Shown here piece by piece: positions 1-6,255 of a stretch of DNA of 6,746 nt. Each line of letters begins with the position of its first letter. Position 1 is the stretch's first letter. This DNA is from Sphingobacteriales bacterium (GTDB taxonomy: Bacteria > Bacteroidota > Bacteroidia > Chitinophagales > Chitinophagaceae): assembly GCA_024640385.1 (NCBI GenBank), contig JAHEFC010000218.1, forward strand, positions 1 to 6,746, read 5' to 3'. A model generated the notes under the pieces. That model was not told the DNA's origin and searched no databases. It saw only the letters and a list, made by a program, of their open reading frames with translations. The position numbers and the translations under genes were made by a program.

Positions 1-2236
1 CATTATTTACAATCACTATTTTGAATACAAGTATGCCCACCAGCATTCTAAACGCAGCCTGGATATGCAATACCTCCTCAGTTGTTTCTGGGAAGGGCAG
101 GAGGGCAGTTTCATGCTCTGGACATTCTGGCAAAGCATGCTGGGGCTGGTAGTGATCAGAACGGCAAAAAAATGGGAGCCACCAGTGATGACGGTGATGA
201 GCCTGGCACAGGTATTCCTTTCCACATTCCTGATCGGCATTTATTTTTTCAAAGTAAGAATAGGCACCAGTCCATTTGTGCTGATGCGAAACGAATTTCC
301 GGATGCCCCCATCTTCCAGGACCCCAATTACCTGTTCAAATATCTCACCGATGGCAATGGCCTCAACATTCTTTTACAGAACTACTGGATGGTGATCCAT
401 CCTCCTGTGCTTTTTCTCGGCTTTGCTTCTGCCATTGTTCCATTTGCTTATGTTATTGCCTCATTGTGGAAAAGAGAATACAAAGACTGGATCAAACATG
501 CTTTGCCATGGGCATTGTTCAATGGCGGCGTACTTGGTTTGGGTATCATGATGGGTGCAGCCTGGGCCTATGAATCCCTGACCTTCGGCGGTTATTGGGC
601 ATGGGATCCGGTGGAGAATGCTTCTTTGGTTCCATGGATGTTGATGGTGGCAGGAATCCACACCATGCTGATCTATAAGCATACCGGGCATTCCCTGAAA
701 GCTACCTACCTGTTCATCCCGCTGGCCTATTTGCTGGTGTTGTATTCAACTTTTCTTACCCGTACCGGCGTGCTTGGAGATACTTCTGTGCATTCATTTA
801 CCGGCGAAGGAGATTCACTGTACTGGCACCTCATCCTGATGATGCTGGTATTCCTGGCATGGCCCCTGGTATTGTTCATTAGAAACAGGAAAGAGATCCC
901 CGATATCAGGAAAGAGGAAAGCATGAACTCACGCGAGTTCTGGATGTTTGTAGGTTCACTGTTGTTTTTTGTGTCGGCAGGATATATCATTACGCTAACA
1001 TCGCTTCCATTCATCAATAAACTGTTTGATACCAAATGGGCCATAGGGAAGGATGTGGAATATGTTTACAATCGGGTGATGATACTGGTGATTGTGGTGA
1101 TCGGTATATTGACCGCCATCACCCAGTATTTCAAGTACAAGGATACCACCCGCAAATATTTCTGGTCTAACCTGCTTTGGCCAACAGTGATCGCTCTGGT
1201 ACTGTCTGCCTTGCTGACTATTTTCGGGTACATCCATTACGATAAATATGGTATAGGGTTTCTGGCTGCCATCCATCTGGCCAGTTGGGCTGCGATCTAT
1301 TCTGTGATCGCCAATGGAGCTTACATGTTCAGTGTATTAAAAGGGAACATGAAAGCAGCAGGAGCTTCTATATCGCACGTAGGATTTGGACTTATGCTGG
1401 TGGGCATCCTGATATCATCTTCAAAAAAAGAACTGGTTTCGATCAATAGCACGGGTATCAATGTAGCGGGATTGAAAGATGTGAAAGGCCAGGAAGAGAA
1501 CCCCCTGGAAAACGTTACCCTTATCCAGGGCGTGCCAACCCCCATGGGCAAATATGTGGTGACCTACCAGGCCGACTCTGCCGTGAAGAAGAACGACAGG
1601 GTCTATTTCAAGATCAATTTCGAAGCAAAAGATACCGCTACCGGCAAAATAAAAGAGTCGTTCAATATTTATCCGAATGCCTTCCTGGTCAAGGCGGAAG
1701 AAGGAATGAATCTATCTTCCAATCCCGGGGCGAGGCATTATATTACCAATGATATTTTTGTTTACATCACTTCATGGCTTAATCCGGATAAAATACAGGA
1801 TACTTCTTCATTCAGGAACTATTGGGTGAAAAAAGGCGACACGGTTTTTTATTCAAACGGGTTTGTGCTGGTGGAAGATATCATTATGGCCAACCGGAAC
1901 GACAATAAGGATCTCCCGGTAGTTGACAGCGCCTGGCTCTCTGACCTTAAGGTCTTTTCCAAAGATGGCCGCAGTTACGTTTCCCAGCCGGCTTATTTTG
2001 TAAAAGATTCACAACCTTCTGTTAAACTGGATACCGTGGTGACCCAGAACCTGATATTGAACATCAACCGGGTCAGTGGTGACAAGATCGAGCTGGGCCT
2101 TAAAGAATCAAATGCCGTATTGCGTTACATCACCATGAAGGCGTTCAAGTTCCCCTATATCAACGTGTTATGGGCTGGGACCATCATCATGTTCCTGGGC
2201 TTTTTGATAAGCATGTACCGACGGTTCAGGGTTTAG
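1..2236 (+). CDS. ccmF: CcmF/CcsA-like cytochrome c haem lyase subunit, 5' partial
   Basis: Integral membrane protein of cytochrome c maturation (System I type), which helps deliver haem to apocytochrome c at the outer face of the inner membrane. The frame is open from the left edge (first full codon at base 2), so the start lies outside; 744 residues are present and, by family comparison, roughly 80-100 N-terminal residues are missing. Visible landmarks (counting from base 2): the family stretch YLLSCFWEGQEGSF near residue 24; IHPPVLFLG with His133; the tryptophan-rich WWD haem-handling segment at 188-213, including GGYWAWDPVEN; VHSF with His264 after LTRTGVLGD; and SHVGFGL with His459. These His residues lie in segments where CcmF/CcsA proteins carry haem ligands (family knowledge, from memory). 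Residues about 480-715 form a mostly soluble, presumably periplasmic region, followed by one last membrane helix and a basic tail (MYRRFRV). Some pipelines name such Bacteroidota proteins CcsA. It ends with TAG. Confidence 0.93.
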   Translation, partial: IIYNHYFEYKYAHQHSKRSLDMQYLLSCFWEGQEGSFMLWTFWQSMLGLVVIRTAKKWEPPVMTVMSLAQVFLSTFLIGIYFFKVRIGTSPFVLMRNEFPDAPIFQDPNYLFKYLTDGNGLNILLQNYWMVIHPPVLFLGFASAIVPFAYVIASLWKREYKDWIKHALPWALFNGGVLGLGIMMGAAWAYESLTFGGYWAWDPVENASLVPWMLMVAGIHTMLIYKHTGHSLKATYLFIPLAYLLVLYSTFLTRTGVLGDTSVHSFTGEGDSLYWHLILMMLVFLAWPLVLFIRNRKEIPDIRKEESMNSREFWMFVGSLLFFVSAGYIITLTSLPFINKLFDTKWAIGKDVEYVYNRVMILVIVVIGILTAITQYFKYKDTTRKYFWSNLLWPTVIALVLSALLTIFGYIHYDKYGIGFLAAIHLASWAAIYSVIANGAYMFSVLKGNMKAAGASISHVGFGLMLVGILISSSKKELVSINSTGINVAGLKDVKGQEENPLENVTLIQGVPTPMGKYVVTYQADSAVKKNDRVYFKINFEAKDTATGKIKESFNIYPNAFLVKAEEGMNLSSNPGARHYITNDIFVYITSWLNPDKIQDTSSFRNYWVKKGDTVFYSNGFVLVEDIIMANRNDNKDLPVVDSAWLSDLKVFSKDGRSYVSQPAYFVKDSQPSVKLDTVVTQNLILNINRVSGDKIELGLKESNAVLRYITMKAFKFPYINVLWAGTIIMFLGFLISMYRRFRV

Positions 2237-2263
2237 GTACTATGTGAATTCCATAACCTTTTG

Positions 2264-2271
2264 TAACTTTC
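2264..2271 (+). promoter_or_regulatory. possible -7 box upstream of the DUF4294 gene
   Basis: TAACTTTC matches the Bacteroidota -7 consensus TAnnTTTG except for the last base. It lies 4 bases before the ATG at 2276 and 40 bases before the preferred ATG at 2312. I see no convincing TTTG -33 box at the expected distance, so this is weak. Confidence 0.25.
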
Positions 2272-2277
2272 AATTAT

Positions 2278-2308
2278 GAGACGCAGAGAAAAACGCGGAG
2301 ACGCAGAG
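2278..2308 (+). repeat. short purine-rich direct repeat, 8-bp unit ACGCRGAG
   Basis: Three copies of ACGCRGAG are seen at 2281-2288, 2293-2300 (with G at the variable position) and 2301-2308; read in another phase, GAGACGCA occurs at 2278-2285 and 2298-2305. Strings of this kind recur between genes in many Bacteroidota genomes (from memory, not checked). It overlaps the first codons of the longest possible DUF4294 reading frame, which argues that this stretch is untranslated leader rather than coding sequence. No inverted partner is visible nearby. Confidence 0.6.
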
Positions 2309-2311
2309 GGT

Positions 2312-2914
2312 ATGCTGAGATCGTTCAGCCTGGCTGCTTTTGTTCTGTTTTTCTCTTTGACTTCTTCCGCGCAATCCAAATACGGTCCAAACGACACTTT
2401 ATTGGTCCCTATTATTGTATATAACGGGGATACCATGACGTACCGGGAATTGGACATGGTCTATGTATTTGCTAAAATGACCCCTGAACAGCAGGAGAGA
2501 TACAAGAAATGGACCCGCCTGAGAAATGCAGTATATGTCACTTATCCGTATGCGATCCAGGCCAGCTATATCATCAATGAGATCAACTTCAATCTTGGCA
2601 AGATCCATGGAGAAAGGAAGAGAAAAGAATATATCAAGAGCAAGGAAGCCGAGTTGAAAAAGAAGTTCGCTGATCCGCTCACACAGCTTTCAGTATACCA
2701 GGGTAAAGTGCTCATGAAACTGATCAACCGCGAAACCAATAACAGCTGTTACCAGCTGATCAAAGAATACAAGGGAGGCTTTTCCGCACGTTTCTGGCAA
2801 ACAGTAGCCTGGGTTTTCGGCAGTAACCTGAAACAGGACTATGACCCCACCTCAACCGATGCCGAGATGGAAAAGATCGTAAAGGAAGTGGCATCCATGT
2901 ACGGAAGGTCATAA
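2312..2914 (+). CDS. DUF4294 family secreted protein
   Basis: A 200-residue exported protein of unknown function. I recognise it as DUF4294 from the order of conserved segments: a tyrosine-rich stretch with YPYAIQASYIINEIN; a lysine/glutamate-rich helix ending KKKFADPLTQLSVYQGK; VLMKLINRETNNSCYQLI; and FSARFWQTVAWVFGSNLK followed by YDP. The start at 2312 is chosen because it gives a textbook signal peptide (MLRSFSLAAFVLFFSLTSSA, likely cut before QS) with AGAGGG just upstream. An in-frame ATG at 2276 would add 12 residues (MRRREKRGDAEG) encoded mainly by a short DNA repeat and would put acidic residues before the hydrophobic core, so I disfavour it; a possible -7 box just before 2276 is the main argument the other way. 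It lies 75 bases after ccmF on the same strand. Whether it shares a transcript or a role with ccmF is not shown. It ends with TAA, whose last base is the first base of the long hairpin. Confidence 0.85.
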   Translation: MLRSFSLAAFVLFFSLTSSAQSKYGPNDTLLVPIIVYNGDTMTYRELDMVYVFAKMTPEQQERYKKWTRLRNAVYVTYPYAIQASYIINEINFNLGKIHGERKRKEYIKSKEAELKKKFADPLTQLSVYQGKVLMKLINRETNNSCYQLIKEYKGGFSARFWQTVAWVFGSNLKQDYDPTSTDAEMEKIVKEVASMYGRS

Positions 2915-3011
2915 TTAAGAGAGTCAGAGAGTCAAAGAGTCAGAGAGTCAGAATTGGAGATCATTCTCTAATTCTGACTCTCTGACTCTTTGACTCTCTG
3001 ACTCTCTTAAT
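2914..3011. repeat. long perfect inverted repeat (42-bp arms) built of 8-bp units
   Basis: The left arm 2914-2955 and right arm 2970-3011 are exact reverse complements over all 42 bases. The 14-base centre pairs further: GAGA (2957-2960) with TCTC (2965-2968), flanked by a G/T pair, leaving the tetraloop TCAT. In RNA the whole 98 bases would form one stem of about 47 pairs. The left arm contains four tandem 8-bp units (2918-2949): AGAGAGTC, AGAGAGTC, AAAGAGTC, AGAGAGTC. There is no T-run after either arm, so it is not a standard intrinsic terminator. It starts on the last base of the DUF4294 stop codon and fills nearly the whole gap to bshB1. It may be a dispersed palindromic element, an RNA-processing or transcript-stabilising structure, or a non-canonical terminator; the sequence alone does not decide. 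Confidence 0.95.
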
Positions 3012-3022
3012 GATTATATTTG
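2989..3022 (+). promoter_or_regulatory. predicted Bacteroidota-type promoter of bshB1
   Basis: TATATTTG at 3015-3022 is an exact match to the -7 consensus TAnnTTTG, and TTTG at 2989-2992 fits the -33 element with a 22-base spacer, within the 17-23 base range described for this phylum. The -7 box ends only 4 bases before the ATG at 3027, so the transcript would be leaderless or nearly so. The -33 box lies inside the right arm of the long inverted repeat. Confidence 0.6.
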
Positions 3023-3026
3023 CCGC

Positions 3027-3761
3027 ATGAAACTCGACATTCTTGCCATTGGCGTCCACCCCGACGATGTGGAGCTGGGTTGTTCCGGCGTATTACTCAA
3101 CGAAGCCAGGAATGGTAAAGCAACAGGTATTGTAGATCTCACTCAAGGCGAACTGGGTACCCGGGGCACTATCGAAACCCGTTACGCTGAAGCAGCTGCT
3201 GCGGCTGTGATACTTGGCGTTAAACTACGTGAGAACCTCAAGTTTAGGGATGGTTTTTTCAGGAACGATGAAGAGCATCAGTTGCAGCTGATCAGGGTGA
3301 TCCGTAAGTATCGTCCGGAGATCGTGATCGGCAATATCCTGGACGACAGGCATCCGGATCATGGCCGTGCCGGACACCTGATCGCAGATGCTAGTTTCCT
3401 TTCGGGTTTAGCCAAGATCGAAACAAAAGATGATGAAGGCAGGGCCCAGGAAAAATGGAGGCCCAAATTCGTGCTTCATTATATGCAGGACTGGTATCAC
3501 GAGCCAGACCTGTTGGTAGATATCAGTGATGTGTTTGAACAGCGGATGGAGTCGGTCAAAGCCTATACAACGCAATTTGGAGTGATGGATGACGATGGCG
3601 AACCTCAAACCTATATTTCCACGCCTGATTTCCTGGATAGTGTGATCGCCAGGGCGCGTATGTTGGGTAAACGTATTGGCGTAAAATATGCGGAAGGATT
3701 TATTACAGAAAAAAAGATCGGTATCAGGAGCCTGGATGCACTGGTGCTGGTGGAAACTTAA
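3027..3761 (+). CDS. bshB1: bacillithiol biosynthesis deacetylase BshB1
   Basis: Cytosolic zinc-dependent LmbE/PIG-L family deacetylase of 244 residues, the usual size for BshB1. It removes the acetyl group from N-acetylglucosaminyl-malate to give glucosaminyl-malate, to which BshC then adds cysteine to form bacillithiol. Visible motifs: HPDD at residues 11-14, near the N terminus as expected, and DDRHPDHGRA with HPDH at 109-112. By comparison with characterised BshB proteins, His11, Asp14 and His112 should bind the metal, and Asp13 and His109 should act in catalysis. Other family-typical stretches are LTQGELGTRGT (38-48), LKFRDGFF (71-78) and YMQDWYHEPD near residue 151. The start follows directly on a good TAnnTTTG box. 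The aguB-like gene follows after 8 bases, suggesting cotranscription. bshA and bshC are not in the window. The frame is intact and all key residues are present. Confidence 0.95.
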   Translation: MKLDILAIGVHPDDVELGCSGVLLNEARNGKATGIVDLTQGELGTRGTIETRYAEAAAAAVILGVKLRENLKFRDGFFRNDEEHQLQLIRVIRKYRPEIVIGNILDDRHPDHGRAGHLIADASFLSGLAKIETKDDEGRAQEKWRPKFVLHYMQDWYHEPDLLVDISDVFEQRMESVKAYTTQFGVMDDDGEPQTYISTPDFLDSVIARARMLGKRIGVKYAEGFITEKKIGIRSLDALVLVET

Positions 3762-3769
3762 TACATAAG

Positions 3770-4645
3770 ATGGCAAAAGTAAAAGTTGGTTTGGTGCAGA
3801 TGACCTGTTCATCTGCGAAGGAGGAGAACCTGCAGAAGGCTGTATTGAAAACGCGTGAAGCAGCTGCGAAAGGTGCCCAGATCGTGTGTTTGCAGGAGCT
3901 GTTCACTTCTCTGTATTTCTGTGATGTGGAAGACTATGAGCATTTCAAACTGGCTGAACCCATTCCTGGACCTTCAACGGAAATATTGTCAACACTTGCG
4001 GGAGAATTGGGCGTGGTGATCATCGCTTCTTTGTTTGAAAAAAGGGCACAGGGCATCTACCATAACACTACGGCAGTGATCGATGCCGATGGATCTTACC
4101 TTGGGAAATACAGGAAGATGCATATCCCTGATGACCCGGCTTACTACGAGAAATTCTATTTTACCCCGGGCGACCTGGGATATAAAGTTTTCAAAACAAA
4201 ATTTGCGACCCTGGGTGTCTTGATCTGCTGGGACCAGTGGTATCCTTAAGCAGCACGGATCACTTCACTCATGGGTGCTGAGATCCTGTTCTATCCAACT
4301 GCCATAGGGTGGGCCAGTTCGCAGGATGAAGAAACCAACTCCGAGCAATACAATGCCTGGCAAACCATCCAACGCAGCCATGCGGTTGCAAACGGCGTAC
4401 ATGTGGTAAGTGTGAACCGGGTGGGTTTTGAACAGGAAGGTGCCATGAAATTCTGGGGAGGTTCATTCATTGCCAACCCGATGGGCGCGTTAGTTTATAA
4501 AGCTTCTCACGATAATGAAGAAGTGATAGTGACTGAACTTGACCTGGCCAGAACTGATGCCACCCGCACCCATTGGCCATTTTTGCGGGACAGGAGGATC
4601 GACAGTTATCAGCCCATCACAAAAAGATATATTGACGGAGATTGA
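3770..4645 (+). pseudogene. aguB: N-carbamoylputrescine amidase (AguB) gene interrupted by one in-frame stop
   Basis: Carbon-nitrogen hydrolase (nitrilase superfamily) that would convert N-carbamoylputrescine to putrescine, CO2 and ammonia, the last step of the agmatine deiminase route. Read through, the frame has 291 codon positions, the normal AguB length, but codon 160 is TAA (4247-4249). The first part (159 residues) carries Glu43 (LQELF), Lys116 (KYRKMHIPDD), Glu127 (YYEKFYF) and the nucleophile Cys153 (CWDQWYP). The second part continues in the same frame with AARITSLMGAEILFYPTAIG, NRVGFEQEG, FWGGSF and the AguB-typical HWPFLRDRRIDSY. The family has Glu directly after CWDQWxP, so a single GAA-to-TAA change explains the break; there is no frameshift. 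Possible outcomes are an inactive truncated protein, two fragments (an ATG at 4271 could restart the second), or a sequencing error. The otherwise undamaged C-terminal part implies a recent change. No agmatine deiminase gene is visible nearby. Confidence 0.88.
4247..4249 (+). other. premature TAA stop inside the aguB-like frame
   Basis: TAA occurs where the family consensus CWDQW(F/Y)PEAAR calls for Glu (GAA or GAG), seven codons after the nucleophilic Cys. One G-to-T substitution accounts for it. TAA is also the natural stop of the DUF4294 gene, bshB1 and the first DUF418 gene, so codon reassignment is not plausible. Confidence 0.9.
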
Positions 4646-4679
4646 TGAATGGTGTAACATAATACTCATTTATCCGTAT

Positions 4680-4710
4680 TTTAAGGTTGTAACACTGTTA
4701 TAACCTTAAA
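4680..4710. promoter_or_regulatory. 31-bp near-perfect palindrome, candidate operator or leader hairpin
   Basis: Two 15-base arms (4680-4694 and 4696-4710) around a central C at 4695 are complementary at every position but one, where G4689 faces T4701 (a wobble pair in RNA). The inner core is the perfect palindrome TAACACTGTTA and the outer part is TTTAAGG/CCTTAAA. It lies 9 bases before the ATG of the first DUF418 gene, in the 74-base gap after aguB. There is no T-run after it, so a standard terminator is unlikely. It could be a repressor binding site or an RNA hairpin near the ribosome binding region. I find no clear TAnnTTTG box in this gap. Confidence 0.65.
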
Positions 4711-4719
4711 CCAACACTA

Positions 4720-6246
4720 ATGGCGTCATCCCTCATTGAAGCCTCACAACCTGTTGATGCTTCAACCGTACAGGCATTCTCACCCAATTATGAGCCAGAT
4801 CATTCCCGAATCCAGTCGCTGGACATTTTAAAAGGCATTGCCGTCACCGCAGGCCTGCTTGTTTCCATTTATTATTGGGGTGGTTTCAGCGAAGGCATGC
4901 AATATAACCTGGTTGGTAATCCAACGGGATTGCGATACCGGATCTTTGCAGCCATTTCTCTTTTGTTACAGTCCAAAATGACCGCGCTGATCTCACTCGC
5001 ATTCGGGGCAGGGGTCGTTTTATTTCTGGTAAGGCCCCATGCCGGATCGGGGATCTCCAATAATGATCTTTATGTAAGGCGAAATATGTGGCTGATACTT
5101 TTTGGAATATTCAATGCCATCATATTATTATGGCCCATGGACATCCTGTTCCATCTTGGTATCATGGGGCTATTGTTGTTTCCATTTCCAAGGATGAGTA
5201 CCAGGGGTATATTGATTGCTGCCCTGGTTGTATTATGCATCAATTCAGGAAAGTTGTACTGGAACTATCACGACGATACCAGTGCCTACAGCAAGTTTGT
5301 TGTAGCGGATAGTCTTGCAAAAAAATATGCAGCCAAAGACAGCATCAATAAAAGGCGGGACAGTATTGCAAAACTGGCATTGGCACCGGCAGACAGTGCT
5401 GGCAGGAAGGCTATAGACGCAAAACGGGACAGTCTAAGAAAGAAAGCAGGTGATACCCTTACCAGGAAGCAGGCCCAGGAGAAGCAAGCCTGGGAAGGCA
5501 TTGTGAAGAAATATAAATGGGAGAAGAAGAACGACAGTGCTAAAATGAAAGCCCTGCAGACCGTGAGTTATTCAAAGAACTGGGACAGCCAGTTAAGGGA
5601 TACGCAAGGCCGGGAGGCCGCCTGGTTTTACCGGATGGGTGTATGGGAGTTAGGGTCAATCATGTTGTTTGGCATGTTCCTGTTCAAACTTGGATTTTTC
5701 AACGGGCGTTTCAGAGCTGACCAGTATCTACTGCTGGGTTTAGTGGGAATAGGGCTTGGATTGTTATGCGGATGGTTCCGTTTATATTTTTTAAATGCTT
5801 CCATTCTCGATTACACGAAATATGTTCAGCGATATGCTGTTCCTCATTCCATACTCTGGCCCTTCGAACGTGCCTTTATGGTGATTGGATACGCATCAAT
5901 GGTCATGTTCTTTATCCGAAAGGGATTGCTTACCGGACTGTTTAATTTATTCTCTGATATCGGAAAGATGGCCCTGAGCAATTACCTTTTACAAAGCATG
6001 ATCTGTTCCGTTATTTTCTATGGATACGGTATGGGCTATTACGGACGCATTGGTCAGTTCGGACTTTATTTCCTGGCGCTAGAGATCTTCATTGTGCAGT
6101 TAGTGTTCAGTACATTCTGGCTGCGGTATTTTCATATGGGGCCGGCGGAGTGGTTATTGAAATCCCTGGTACATAAAAAGAAAGTTCCATTCAGGCGAAG
6201 CGCGCAAACAGTAGAACTGGCATCATCTATCCCAACAACCATATAA
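4720..6246 (+). CDS. DUF418 family polytopic membrane protein with a large charged insertion
   Basis: A 508-residue inner-membrane protein of unknown function; members of this family are often loosely called putative transporters, without proof. Family signs: IQSLDILKGIAV (31-42), SLAFGAGVVLFLV (92-104), YVRRNMWLILFGIFNA (118-133) and WPMDILFHLGIMG (138-150), then the C-terminal DUF418 domain (about 310-485) with GKMALSNYLLQSMIC, FYGYGMGYYG and the closing HMGPAEWLLKSL (472-483). About ten hydrophobic helices are visible. Between two of them, residues about 180-305 form a hydrophilic, Lys/Ala/Asp-rich stretch with Asp-Ser pairs at 197, 207, 214, 225, 237 and 272, probably helical. Most DUF418 proteins I recall are near 400 residues, so this insertion explains the extra length. 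The ATG at 4720 gives a 30-residue polar leader before the first helix. A paralogue follows after 9 bases, so the two are probably cotranscribed. Confidence 0.88.
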   Translation: MASSLIEASQPVDASTVQAFSPNYEPDHSRIQSLDILKGIAVTAGLLVSIYYWGGFSEGMQYNLVGNPTGLRYRIFAAISLLLQSKMTALISLAFGAGVVLFLVRPHAGSGISNNDLYVRRNMWLILFGIFNAIILLWPMDILFHLGIMGLLLFPFPRMSTRGILIAALVVLCINSGKLYWNYHDDTSAYSKFVVADSLAKKYAAKDSINKRRDSIAKLALAPADSAGRKAIDAKRDSLRKKAGDTLTRKQAQEKQAWEGIVKKYKWEKKNDSAKMKALQTVSYSKNWDSQLRDTQGREAAWFYRMGVWELGSIMLFGMFLFKLGFFNGRFRADQYLLLGLVGIGLGLLCGWFRLYFLNASILDYTKYVQRYAVPHSILWPFERAFMVIGYASMVMFFIRKGLLTGLFNLFSDIGKMALSNYLLQSMICSVIFYGYGMGYYGRIGQFGLYFLALEIFIVQLVFSTFWLRYFHMGPAEWLLKSLVHKKKVPFRRSAQTVELASSIPTTI

Positions 6247-6255
6247 CCGTCATCA

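Noticed and set aside
82..573. A + strand reading frame of 163 residues overlapping ccmF
   Set aside because: It lies in another frame of the well-recognised ccmF sequence and its translation resembles no family; a shadow.
2914..3011. Intrinsic (Rho-independent) terminator
   Set aside because: The stem is far longer than usual, the arms are not GC-rich near the loop, and neither strand has a T-run after the stem.
2914..3011. CRISPR array
   Set aside because: The repeat units are 8 bp, contiguous and mirrored; there are no spacers and no cas genes.
3408..3812. A 134-residue minus-strand frame opposite bshB1
   Set aside because: It is opposite a strongly conserved gene, spans its end into the next gene, and has no recognisable features.
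4247..4249. Reassigned or recoded stop codon (sense TAA)
   Set aside because: TAA terminates three other genes in the window, and TAA is not used for selenocysteine or pyrrolysine.
3770..4645. Two separate genes rather than one broken one
   Set aside because: Both halves are in the same frame, align end to end with a single AguB-length protein, and differ from it by one codon.
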